DNA of 64,000 nt from Yinghuangia aomiensis (GTDB lineage: Bacteria > Actinomycetota > Actinomycetes > Streptomycetales > Streptomycetaceae), in NCBI RefSeq assembly GCF_039542225.1, contig NZ_BAABHS010000036.1:1-64000 (forward strand). Reading direction: 5' to 3'. The position numbers were made by a program, and so were the translations under genes. Numbering within the stretch: the first letter of the stretch is position 1; each line of letters begins with the position of its first letter. Below, in pieces: positions 42,333-50,496 of this stretch. Below the pieces are notes generated by a model, which was not told the origin of the DNA, did not search any database, and saw nothing but the letters and a program-made list of their open reading frames with translations.

Positions 42333-43712
42333 ATGACCGAGACCCGAACGCGGATCGAAACCGACCTGCGGCGCATCGGCATCGACCCGGACTTCTGGTA
42401 CCCGATCGCCTTGTCCCGCGCCATCGCGGCGGGCAATGCCGTCGCTGCCTCGTTCGCGGGCGAACGCATCGCGCTGTACCGGGGAACGAGCGGGCGACTG
42501 TACGCCTTGGAAGACCGTTGCGCACATCGGCAGGTCCCGCTCAGCATGGGCGTCGTCGAAGGCGACATCCTGCGCTGCTGCTACCACGCCTGGGCGTACC
42601 GCGGCACCGGGCGGATCTCGCAGATCCCGTACCTGCCCAAGGGCGTCACGCGGCCGCCGCGCGGCGTACGCGCCTACCCCGTGCACGAGGCCTTCGGGCT
42701 GGTCTTCGTGTTCCCCGGCAACCCCGCCAAAGCCGCGGTGATGCCGCCGCCCGAGCTGCCCGCCTGCGTGTCGCCGCGGCACCGCACCATGACGTTCTCG
42801 CGCACCGTGCTGTGCCACTACTCGTTCCTGCACGAGAACCTGCTCGACATGAACCACCAGTTCCTGCACCGCGGCGTCCTCGGCAAGATCGAGCCCACCC
42901 TGCTCGGCTACGACACCGGTCCCACGTCCGTGGAAGCCCGCTACCGCTTCACCCACAAGGCGGGCAAGAAGGACCGCGGCGCCGGGCTGCTCGCCGCAGA
43001 ACGCGTCGGCGGCGCCGACAACCCCGACGTCATCACCATCCGCACCGAATACCCGTACCAGACCCTGACGCTGGTACCGGAAGGCGCCGACCTGCCGGCG
43101 TTCTCGCTGTGGGTCGCCTACGTGCCCGAGGACGCCGAGCAGCGCCGCAGCCACGTGTACGGCCTGCTCTCCATCGAGAAGCCGCGCGTGCCCGGCGCCC
43201 TGCACCTCGCCTGGCCGTTCATCCGCCGCTTCACCGAACGCGTGTTCGCCGAGGACCGGATGGCCGTCGAAGCCGAACAGCGCGCCTGGGACGAGCAGCG
43301 CGGCGACCGCAACCACGAGGTCTTCCCGCTGATCCTCGACGTCCGCGACGTACTGCGGAACAACGGGCTGCCGTTGGCGGCCCCCTGTGTGCGGCTGCGG
43401 GTCCTGCACGGTCACAGGGCCGCCATCAGGGCAATGAGCCGGTCCTGGCACGTTCGGATCTCCGACGGCGTCATGCCGTGCGACGCGGGGGACAGCTTCA
43501 CGCTGTCGGCGATGCCGTCGAAGGCCAGAATCCGGCGGCGTACGTCCTCCGCCGTCCCGGCCGCGGTCACCGCCTCGACCATGCGGTCCGGTACGGCGGC
43601 CGCCAGACCGTCGGCGGCCGCACCCGCGCGGAAAGCCTCCAGCACGGCATCGTGCTCCGCCGAGAGGCCGTGCGCCGCGCAGAAATCCGCATACGTGCGC
43701 ACCGAGCCGTAG
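42333..43712 (+). CDS. Rieske non-heme iron oxygenase, abnormal read-through C-terminus
   Basis: 459 codons. Residues 1-350 are a full Rieske oxygenase alpha subunit of the vanillate-demethylase type: CAH...CCYH 2Fe-2S ligands (Cys63, His65, Cys82, His85), iron-centre motif NLLDMNHQFLH (His175, His179), and a C-terminal EAEQRAWDEQRGDRNHEVFP. After DVLRNNGLPLA the frame runs about 300 bases antisense through the convergent LLM gene, and the sequence there is compositionally unrelated. A one-base shift near 43370-43400 would give a stop at 43435, so a frameshift that removed the proper stop is likely. Needs an NADH reductase partner, not present here. GGAGG precedes the start. Confidence 0.85.
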   Translation: MTETRTRIETDLRRIGIDPDFWYPIALSRAIAAGNAVAASFAGERIALYRGTSGRLYALEDRCAHRQVPLSMGVVEGDILRCCYHAWAYRGTGRISQIPYLPKGVTRPPRGVRAYPVHEAFGLVFVFPGNPAKAAVMPPPELPACVSPRHRTMTFSRTVLCHYSFLHENLLDMNHQFLHRGVLGKIEPTLLGYDTGPTSVEARYRFTHKAGKKDRGAGLLAAERVGGADNPDVITIRTEYPYQTLTLVPEGADLPAFSLWVAYVPEDAEQRRSHVYGLLSIEKPRVPGALHLAWPFIRRFTERVFAEDRMAVEAEQRAWDEQRGDRNHEVFPLILDVRDVLRNNGLPLAAPCVRLRVLHGHRAAIRAMSRSWHVRISDGVMPCDAGDSFTLSAMPSKARIRRRTSSAVPAAVTASTMRSGTAAARPSAAAPARKASSTASCSAERPCAAQKSAYVRTEP

Positions 43713-44428
43713 AACCCGACCGTGCCCGCCGCCCGCCGCCGCGCCACCGCCGGATCGTCGTCGACGGCGCACAGCACCGATGCGACGACGTCCAGGCTGC
43801 CGCGCGGCCGCCCGGCCTGCGCCAAGCCCTCCGCGAGGTTCGGCAGCACCACGGTCGCCAGGTACTGCGGCGAATGCAGCTCGTGGGAGATCCAGCCGTC
43901 GCCGATCTCCCCGGCGAGGCGGGTCATCATCGGCCCCATGGCCGCGAGGTAGACCGGGATCGCGTCGCGTTCCTGGTGGACGAGCCGCTGATAGCCGCGG
44001 ATGCGCATCGGCTCGTACACGCCGGGCAGGTCGATCGCCTTGCCCGTGCGGGCTTCGGCCCAGAACGCGCGGATGTCGCGCACAGTCTCCCGCATGTGCG
44101 CGACCGGCTTCCCGAAGCGCGCGCGGTGCCAGTCCTCGTTGAGCCGCCGCACCCCGCTGCCGAGCCCCAGGACGAACCGGCCGCCGGAGATCTCGTCCAG
44201 ATCGAGCGCCTCCAGCGCCGTCACCAGCGGACTCCGGGTGAACGCCAGCGCAATCCCGGTGCCGAGCCGCGCCGACTCGGTCGCGTGGGCCAACGCCGCG
44301 ACGGGCACCGTCGCACTGCGGTACAGCTCCGGAACCCACACCACCTCCGCCCCGGCCCGCTCGGCGCGCCGCGCGGCGTCCGCCAGCTCGTCGATCGTCT
44401 CGCCCCACGGCCCATAGGTGATCCGCAC
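43412..44428 (-). CDS. LLM-class flavin/F420-dependent oxidoreductase
   Basis: 338 residues of the luciferase-like TIM barrel: ADAARRAERAGAEVVWVPELYRSATVPVAALAHATESARLGTGIAL, GRFVLGLGSGVRRLNEDWHR, PVYLAAMGPMMTRLAGEIGDGW and DRMVEAVTAAGTAEDVRRRI. The actinomycete branch with the WVPE...GTGIA pattern uses F420 or FMN; substrate unknown. GTG at 44428 with AGGGGGGC six bases upstream. It follows the CaiB-CitE remnant on the same strand (stop 44448), with 19 bases between, so was once the last gene of that operon. The frame is intact. Confidence 0.9.
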   Translation of the reverse strand: MRITYGPWGETIDELADAARRAERAGAEVVWVPELYRSATVPVAALAHATESARLGTGIALAFTRSPLVTALEALDLDEISGGRFVLGLGSGVRRLNEDWHRARFGKPVAHMRETVRDIRAFWAEARTGKAIDLPGVYEPMRIRGYQRLVHQERDAIPVYLAAMGPMMTRLAGEIGDGWISHELHSPQYLATVVLPNLAEGLAQAGRPRGSLDVVASVLCAVDDDPAVARRRAAGTVGFYGSVRTYADFCAAHGLSAEHDAVLEAFRAGAAADGLAAAVPDRMVEAVTAAGTAEDVRRRILAFDGIADSVKLSPASHGMTPSEIRTCQDRLIALMAAL

Positions 44429-44447
44429 CGCGCCCCCCTTGTCGGTC

Positions 44448-45668
44448 TTACCGTGCCGCCGCGAGCGTGCGCTGTGCGCTCCGCACCACCGCGAGGTCGA
44501 CCATCCGGCCGTGCGCATCCACGAAGACCCCGCTGCCTGCGGCGACGGCTGCTTCTTAGCCGGCGAGCAGGGCCCGGGCCCGCGCCACCTCCTCGGCGGA
44601 CGGGGTGAACACGCCGTGCACGACTGCCAGTTGTGCGGGATGAATGCAGGCCCTGCCCCGGTAGCCGAGGCGCCGCAGGGCTTCCGTGGAGGCCTGGAGC
44701 GCTGCGAGATCGGTGAAGTTCGTGCTGGCCGGCGCGACCGGCGGCTCGATTCCGGCCGCGGCCGATGTCGGCACGATCTGGCTGCGCACCCCAAGGAGTT
44801 CGCGTTCGTCGGTGCCCGGCTCGACGCCGAGTTCGGCGCAGAGATCGGCCTCACCGACCTGGAGGCGCCGCACGCGCGGCGCGCCGGCGATGTCGCGCGC
44901 GGCGAGGACGGCCGCGGCCACCAGCGACGGATGCGACGAGCGGCGCGTGCGGTGCGGCGTGTACCCGGCGTTGAGATGCCACGCGGCGGGATAGTTGAGC
45001 AGCGCGAGGGCGGTGTCGAACAGCGACACGTCGCAGTCCATGCCCACGCCGTCGCGGCGCGCCGCGTGCACGCCCGCAAGCACGGCGATCGCGGCGACAA
45101 AGCCCGCCGAGTAATCGACCAGCGAGAGACCGGACTTGGTGGGTGGGCCGTCCGGTTCGCCGGTCGCGTCCATCCAGCCGAGCAGGCCTTGCAGGACGTA
45201 GTCGTAGCCCGGCTCGGCGATGCGCGGGCCGGTCATGCCGAAACCCGACAGCGAACAGCACACGATGCGCGGGTTGAGGTGCTTGAGGTCGTCGTAGGTG
45301 ATGCCGATCTTCGCGGGGACGTCGCCGCGCAGGTTGGAGTAGACGACGTCGGACACGCAGACGAGTTCGTCGAACACCGCACGCCCGGCCGCGGTCGACA
45401 GGTCCAGCGACAAGCTGCGCTTGTTGCGGTTGAAGACTTCGAAGAACAGCGAGTCTTCGCCTTCCGCATACGGCGGCACGTAGCGGCCGACATCGCCGCC
45501 CGCCGCCGGGTCCTCGATCTTGATGACCTCGGCTCCGAGATCGGCCAAGTGCAGCGATCCCCACGGCCCGGCACCTTACTGTTCGACCGCGACGACGCGG
45601 ACGTCCTCCAGCGGACGCCGGGTGCTGTCCGTCGGGCTCCCCGGAGGCCTTCCCGCCAGGCTTCCCAT
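44448..45668 (-). pseudogene. Deletion fusion of family III CoA-transferase (CaiB) and CitE-like lyase with two ochre codons
   Basis: From ATG 45668 the frame reads ...LEDVRVVAVEQ, TAA (45578-45576), then GAGPWGSLHLADLGAEVIKI and a normal CaiB sequence (FFEVFNRNKRSLSLDLS, GPPTKSGLSLVDYSAG) down to SSHPSLV near 44920. There it passes in frame into the C-terminal part of a CitE/HpcH-type lyase (VLAARDIAGAPRVRRLQVGE, RGRACIHPAQLAVVHGVFTP). A second TAA (44558-44556) follows ALLAG; beyond it the same frame reads EAAVAAGSGVFVDAHGRMVD to a true stop at 44450. In the first case the homologous residue is Tyr (EQYGAGPW); in the second LLAGYEAA is likely. Both inactivated enzymes would have processed acyl-CoA thioesters. 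Confidence 0.9.
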
Positions 45669-46187
45669 CAGGCTTCCAGCGGGCCCGCGGTGCAGGCCGG
45701 GAAGTAGTCCTGCCCGAGGCCGGACGCGCGGTTGGGGACCAGCACCGAGCGCGTCCAGGTGACGAGTTCGAGCCCGTCCTGGTTCAGGCCCCGGGTCTTC
45801 ATCGTGAGGATCCCATGTCCGGACGCGAGGCGCTGGCGCGGTTTCCGGTGATGAGGCTTTCGGCGTAGACGGTGTCGCCGACGTAGACGGGGTTGCGGAG
45901 CTTGATGTCCGTCCAGCCGAGATTGGCCACCGCGTTCTGGCTCGTGTCGATCACAGACCGAGGACCAGCGCCACGGTGAGGCCGGAGTTGACGATGATCC
46001 GCCCACCGGTGACGGGGTTGCCGGCTGCCAGATGCGCGTTGAAGTGGTTCTGGTTCGTGTTGCACGTCAGCAGCGTGAACCACGTCGAGTCGGCTTCACT
46101 GATGGTCCGGCCGAACGGATGCCGGTACACGTCCCCGACGGTGAAGTCCTCGATGAACCGCCCGAGTCGGGCCGGGTGAACGGTCAT
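45668..46187 (-). pseudogene. MaoC-type enoyl-CoA hydratase with two frameshifts
   Basis: Three frames in order make one MaoC protein: MTVHPARLGRFIEDFTVGDV...TVALVLGL (46187 to 45951), then SVIDTSQNAVANLGWTDIKLRNPVYVGD...RPDMG, then ILTMKTRGLNQDGLELVTWT...GPLEA to the stop at 45668. The first break (about 45955) looks like loss of four bases at LVLG[Q]SVIDTSQ, the second (about 45810) loss of one base in ATGGG(n)ATC. The hot-dog motif FNAHLA/TLLTCNTNQNHFNA is intact. Its stop (TGA) overlaps the CaiB start (TGATG), so MaoC-CaiB-CitE was one operon. Confidence 0.88.
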
Positions 46188-46223
46188 GGCCAGGATCCCT
46201 CCCGGCTCGCCCTACGGCCGCGC

Positions 46224-46251
46224 ATGTTCCGCCATGGTAAATAGCGTTCCA
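46224..46251. promoter_or_regulatory. Bipartite element ATGTTCCG-N13-CGTTCCA (copy 2)
   Basis: Bases 46224-46231 and 46245-46251, 37 bases upstream of the MaoC start. It matches the copy at 40744 exactly in both arms and spacing. GTTCC arms 20 bases apart lie on the same face of the helix. A GTTC...GAAC inverted repeat (46246-46261) overlaps its right arm. Confidence 0.7.
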
Positions 46252-46361
46252 CTGGGTGAACAAGCATCCCAGCCCGCGATCAGCCCACCGGAAACGCCCA
46301 CGCGACCCGCGCGGCACCCACGAAACGGGATTTGGCCTGGTCGAAGGGGGTGAGGTCGGCG

Positions 46362-46756
46362 TCAGTGCGGGGGCAAGTCGCATGACATCGAGGCGACGTC
46401 GACGGTCAGGCGGGCGGTGAGTGCGGGGCCGACGGACACGTCGATCTGCGGGTGTTCGCTGGTGTCGACGGCGTCGGGCCAGGCGAGGAGCGCGGCTGCG
46501 GCGATCATGGCGGGGAGGGCCGGGCTGCCGTCGGGGTCGGCGGTCGCGTGGAGTCCGCGTACGTGATCCCGCCCGGTGCGGGCAACGACGTGCCGATGCG
46601 GCGGTCGCCGCCGACGACGCGCAGCAGGTCGAGGAGCCGCGTCGCCGCGGTCACGTTGTGTGCCACGGCCAGCAGCCGACGATCCGGCGGGACGGTGTCC
46701 CAGCGGGACCCGGCCCGGGCCCGCTGCGCCCTCGGTGCCGTCGACTCCGACCCCAC
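46362..46756 (-). pseudogene. Degraded gene of unknown family
   Basis: A GTG frame at 46756 gives GSESTAPRAQRARAGSRWDT, VPPDRRLLAVAHNVTAATRL and LDLLRVVGGDRRIGT, then becomes non-coding, while the next phase continues as RGLHATADPDGSPALPAMIA, AAALLAWPDAVDTSEHPQID and a stop at 46362. Codon use is typical in both pieces, so a frameshift near 46590 is likely. The RRxLAVAHNVTAATRLLD string recalls the start of a group of actinomycete proteins of unknown role. Bases 46788-46901 hold a second short coding-like tail (TQTSYIDGGRDDVMLYIGTT) belonging to another lost gene. Confidence 0.4.
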
Positions 46757-46901
46757 CGCATCCCCCCGTGCACCGCCGAGCCCGTCGTCAGACGGTCGTC
46801 GTACCGATGTACAGCATGACGTCGTCGCGGCCTCCGTCGATGTACGAGGTTTGCGTTGCGGCGCGCGCAGGCTGGACCAAGGCGGCCGGCCGACGCCCTG
46901 C

Positions 46902-47678
46902 CTACCGCGGCGACACGGTCCGATCCCGGCGCCCCTGCCGCTGCTCCGCGTACAAGTCCTGGAGCAAGTCGGCCAGCATCTCGGCTGCATCGCCCAGGAC
47001 CTCGCGGTCGAAGGCGGCGGTGTTGCCGGGCCACGGCTCGGCGTTGACCAACACCCGGAAGGCGTCGCGGCGGCTGTGGTCGATGAGCCCCGCGGCCGGG
47101 AAGACCGTGCCCGACGTGCCGATTGCCATCCACACGTCGGCCTTCCGGGCCGCGTCGACCGAGCCGCGCAGCTTCTTCGCCGGGACCGACTCGCCGAACA
47201 GGATCACGTCGGCGCGGGCGATCCGCCCGCAGTGCGGACAAGTCGGCACCGTGTCGTGGACCTCGCGGTCCGGCCACGCGCCGTGCCGGGCATGGCAGGC
47301 GCGCCGCGAGCAGCGGCTGCGGAAGAGGCCGCCGTGCAGTTCGGTCACACCGGTGGATCCGGCCGCCGTGTGCAGACCGTCGATGTTCTGCGTGGTGACG
47401 TGCACGTCGAACCACGACTCGGCGGCGGCCAGTGCCCGGTGCGCCGGGTTCGGCTGCGCGAGGAGGGCGGCGCGGCGCAGGCCGTTCCAGTGGTTCCAGG
47501 CCTGCTCGGCCTTGCCGTACCAGCGCGACGCGGTGGTGATCTGCGCCAACTCCGGGTCGCGGTCCCACATTCCGTCCCCGCCCCGGTACACGGGCAGCCC
47601 GGAAGGCGCCGAAACCCCGGCTCCCGTCAGGACGGCGAGCCGGGGTTTGGCGGCGGGCACGGGGGCGTCGTCGGTCAT
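46902..47678 (-). CDS. Sirtuin (SIR2-family NAD-dependent protein deacylase)
   Basis: 258 residues: NAD motif GAGVSAPSGLPVYRG (18-32), TQNIDGLH with the catalytic His in VTELHGG, and two zinc-binding pairs, CSRRAC and CPHC. The first cysteine spacing (C-x4-C) is wider than the usual C-x2-C. Sirtuins remove acetyl or acyl groups from lysines using NAD+. It could undo acetylation by the Pat-like enzyme at 9330. It is flanked by pseudogene debris downstream. Confidence 0.93.
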   Translation of the reverse strand: MTDDAPVPAAKPRLAVLTGAGVSAPSGLPVYRGGDGMWDRDPELAQITTASRWYGKAEQAWNHWNGLRRAALLAQPNPAHRALAAAESWFDVHVTTQNIDGLHTAAGSTGVTELHGGLFRSRCSRRACHARHGAWPDREVHDTVPTCPHCGRIARADVILFGESVPAKKLRGSVDAARKADVWMAIGTSGTVFPAAGLIDHSRRDAFRVLVNAEPWPGNTAAFDREVLGDAAEMLADLLQDLYAEQRQGRRDRTVSPR

Positions 47679-47825
47679 GGGGGCAGTGTCGAGGGCGTGG
47701 GGGAGCGGGCGACAGCGGTTTTCGCCACGGGTGCGTGATCGGGATCAGGGCGGCGCGGGGTGTCCTTGCGGAGGACTTGCCGGCTTACTGCCGCTGTCTC
47801 GACTTGCCGACGGCCTACCGCCCGC

Positions 47826-48671
47826 TTACTCCTCGTCGAAGTCCGTGCCGCGGGAGACCTTGTCCCACGCCGCGAGCTCCGCCCGTACCGCGTCCAAGTG
47901 CCCGGTGATCGCGTCGACCGCGTCGCCGCCCAGCGCCAGGCGCAGCGGAGTGTCGTCCGCGTCCAACGCCGTCCGGATCGCCGCGGCGGCCTTGGCCGGG
48001 TCGCCCGGCTGGGTGCCGCCGGCGTTCTCGACGAGCCTGCGGGTGGCGCCGGACGTCTCCGCGTATGCCGGAAGCTCCGCGGAGAAGTACGCCGCGCCCT
48101 TCGCGAACAGGTTCGTCCGGAACGCGCCCGGCTCCACGATCAGCACCTTGATGCCGAACGGCGCCACCTCGTCCGCCAACGCCTCCGACAGCTGCTCCAA
48201 CGCCGCCTTGGTCGCGCTGTACGCCGAGAACCCGGCGAACGACAACTGCCCGCCGAAACTGCTGATGTTCACCACCGCCCCGCTCTTCCGCTCCCGCATA
48301 TGCGGCAGCAGCGCCCGCGTCAGGCGCGCCGGACCGAACACGTGCAGGTCGAACAGGGCCCGGAGTTCGGCGTCCGTGGTCTCCTCGAACGCACCCACCT
48401 GCGTGCGCCCGGCGTTGTTCACCACGACGTCGACCCGGCCGTAGCGTGCCAGGACGTCCGCCGCGACGGCGTCGACGCGCTCGCCGTCGGTGACATCCAG
48501 CGCCACCGCGTCCACCCGGTCGGGGTACGCGGCGACCAGGTCCGCCAGCGCCTCGGTCCGCCGCGCCGTGCCGACGACCGTGTCGCCCGCCGCCACCGCG
48601 GCCTCCGCGATCGCCCGGCCGAAACCGCTGCTCGCGCCGGTGATGAACCAGACCTTGCCGGTGCCCGTCAT
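47826..48671 (-). CDS. SDR-family oxidoreductase
   Basis: 281 residues of the classical SDR type: TGASSGFGRAIAEAAVAAGD, NNAGRTQVG, catalytic ISSFGG Ser and YSATKAALEQLSEALADEVA Tyr/Lys. The C-terminal extension (DDTPLRLALGGDAVDAITGH) matches the group often annotated as oxidoreductase next to LysR or TetR genes. ATG at 48671 follows GGGAGAG. It is divergent from a LysR gene 95 bases away, which probably controls it. Confidence 0.92.
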   Translation of the reverse strand: MTGTGKVWFITGASSGFGRAIAEAAVAAGDTVVGTARRTEALADLVAAYPDRVDAVALDVTDGERVDAVAADVLARYGRVDVVVNNAGRTQVGAFEETTDAELRALFDLHVFGPARLTRALLPHMRERKSGAVVNISSFGGQLSFAGFSAYSATKAALEQLSEALADEVAPFGIKVLIVEPGAFRTNLFAKGAAYFSAELPAYAETSGATRRLVENAGGTQPGDPAKAAAAIRTALDADDTPLRLALGGDAVDAITGHLDAVRAELAAWDKVSRGTDFDEE

Positions 48672-48766
48672 GATGCTCTCCCGTTTGCTCGTGCTCCGTC
48701 GCTCTGCCTCCATCCTTCGGCCGCACCCCGCCCCACGTCCAAGACCTGCCGTGATAACCATGGGCT

Positions 48767-49675
48767 ATGGATGTGCACGGACGAGACCTGCGCTACTTCG
48801 TAGCCATTGCCGACGAACTGAGCTTCACCCGCGCCGCCGAACGCTTGTACGTCTCCCAACCCGCGCTCAGCAAGCAAATGAAGATGCTCGCCAAGCAGAT
48901 CGGCGCCGAGCTGTTCCAGTGGGACGGCCGGACCGTCCGCCTCACCGCCGTGGGCGAAGCCCTGCTGCCGCACGCCCGCGGCGTGTTGGACGCCTGGCAG
49001 ACCGCCGAAACCGCGGTGGCCGACGCCGTCGCCGCCGAACGCCACACGCTGGTGATCGGCATGTCCACCAGCCCCGGCCGCGGGCTGCTGCCCGCGCTGC
49101 GCACGCGCCTGCTGGCGCAGCACCCCGCGGCCCACCTGGTCTTGCGGCAGGTCACCTGGGCGGACCCCAGCGCCGGGCTGGCGGACGGCACCAGCGACGT
49201 CGCCTTCGTCTGGCTGCCGCTCCCCGACGGCGACCGCTACCGCTACGCCGTCGTGGCACGCGAACCACGCCTGGTGGCATTGCCCGCCACGCACCCGCTC
49301 GCGGCGCGTGCGGCGGAATCGGGCGGGGCGGTGGACTTCGCCGATCTGCTCGACGAACCGTTCCTCGCCCTGCCCGCCGACGCCGGCCCGCTCCGCGACT
49401 ACTGGCTCGCCCTCGACGCCCGCGGCGGCCGCCCGCCGCGCATCGGGGCGGTCGTCGCCAGCGCCGAGGAAACCCACGAGGCCGTCGCGAACGGCCAAGG
49501 CGTCGTGCTGCTAGCCGCGGGCAACGCGCCCCTGATCGCCCGCGACGACGTGATCGTCCTGCCGGTACACGGCATCGCACCGTGCGAACTCGCGGTGGCG
49601 GCGAGGCGGGACGACGATCGGGCGCTGGTGGGGGCGTATCTCGCGGGGGCGCGGGCGGTGGGGGTCAGCGGGTAG
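48767..49675 (+). CDS. LysR-family transcriptional regulator
   Basis: 302 residues: HTH DLRYFVAIADELSFTRAAERLYVSQPALSKQMKMLAKQIG, then an effector domain with TLVIGMSTSPGRGLLPALRT and LLDEPFLALPADAGPLRDYW. The ATG overlaps the partial palindrome ATAACCATGGGCTAT (48754-48768), near a LysR-type T-N11-A site. It is divergent from the SDR gene and probably activates it in response to the SDR substrate. Confidence 0.92.
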   Translation: MDVHGRDLRYFVAIADELSFTRAAERLYVSQPALSKQMKMLAKQIGAELFQWDGRTVRLTAVGEALLPHARGVLDAWQTAETAVADAVAAERHTLVIGMSTSPGRGLLPALRTRLLAQHPAAHLVLRQVTWADPSAGLADGTSDVAFVWLPLPDGDRYRYAVVAREPRLVALPATHPLAARAAESGGAVDFADLLDEPFLALPADAGPLRDYWLALDARGGRPPRIGAVVASAEETHEAVANGQGVVLLAAGNAPLIARDDVIVLPVHGIAPCELAVAARRDDDRALVGAYLAGARAVGVSG

Positions 49676-50034
49676 CGGCGTGGCTTGGCGGCGTGGCTTG
49701 CCGGTCGGGTGTGGCGTGGCGGTGTCCGTCGGCCGGGCGGCGTGCAGTCTGGGGTGCTTGGGCCGGGGCGGCTTGCCCGCCGCGCCGTGGCGCGGGGCTG
49801 TGCCAGTCGGGCGGGCAGCGTGAAGTCCGGCGCGGGCGGATACCGCCGGGACTGTCGGTCGGTGTCCGGCGTACCGGTCCGGTGGTCGGCTGCCCCACGG
49901 GAAGATCTCCATATCCCCCTCGCCCTACCCCACCCGGCCCGATACCGTTTCGCCCGTGTGTCCGGTCCGGGAACCCACAAGGTTCCCGGCGTGGCCTCGA
50001 TGTCGGTTACCCCGCGGAAAGTAGGTTGTCGTCC
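49676..50034. other. 359-base intergenic region upstream of a VOC gene
   Basis: The first half is built from imperfect GGCGTGGCTTG-like runs and G-rich C-poor bias without open reading of interest; the second half is more balanced and should contain the promoter of the VOC gene. No gene or clear operator found. Confidence 0.5.
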
Positions 50035-50418
50035 ATGGCATGTCGTATCGGTGAGCTCGTCTTCGGTTGCCGCGACCCCGAGGCGCTGGCCCGGTTCTGG
50101 TGTGAGGTCCTGGACTTCCAGGTGGTCGGGCGCGAGGACGACGGCAGCATCGAGATCGGCGCGAGCGACGGGTTCGGCGGCAAGCAGCCGACCCTCTTCT
50201 TCAGCCGCCGCGACGAGCCGGAGCCCGGCAAGTCCCGCCTCCACATCGACCTCAACGCCACCGACCGCGACCAGGACGCCGAACTCGAACGCCTCCTCAA
50301 GCTCGGCGCCCGCCCGGCCGACATCGGCCAGACCGGCGACGAGCAGTGGCACGTCCTCGCCGACCCGGAAGGCAACGAGTTCTGCCTGCTCAGGGCGCGG
50401 ATCGAGCCGATCGCCTGA
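50035..50418 (+). CDS. VOC-family protein
   Basis: 127 residues: CRIGELVFGCRDPEALARFW, CEVLDFQVVGREDDGSIEIG, SRLHIDLNATDRDQDAELER and WHVLADPEGNEFCLLRA, a complete VOC module with terminal Glu/Cys. It is the common actinomycete type annotated as glyoxalase-like domain 6. GTAGG precedes the ATG at a long nine-base spacing, so translation may be modest. The gene is convergent with the AfsR-like gene across a hairpin. Confidence 0.9.
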   Translation: MACRIGELVFGCRDPEALARFWCEVLDFQVVGREDDGSIEIGASDGFGGKQPTLFFSRRDEPEPGKSRLHIDLNATDRDQDAELERLLKLGARPADIGQTGDEQWHVLADPEGNEFCLLRARIEPIA

Positions 50419-50438
50419 GTTTCTCGCAGTGGTGTCCG

Positions 50439-50466
50439 GCGGAGCCGAGGCGCATTTCGGCTCCGC
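50439..50466. terminator. Hairpin terminator between convergent genes
   Basis: GCGGAGCCGA (50439-50448), 8-base loop, TCGGCTCCGC (50457-50466): a perfect 10-bp stem midway between the VOC and AfsR-like stop codons. Confidence 0.75.
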
Positions 50467-50496
50467 TGCCGCCGCTCCCGGCGTTCGTCCTGGCGC

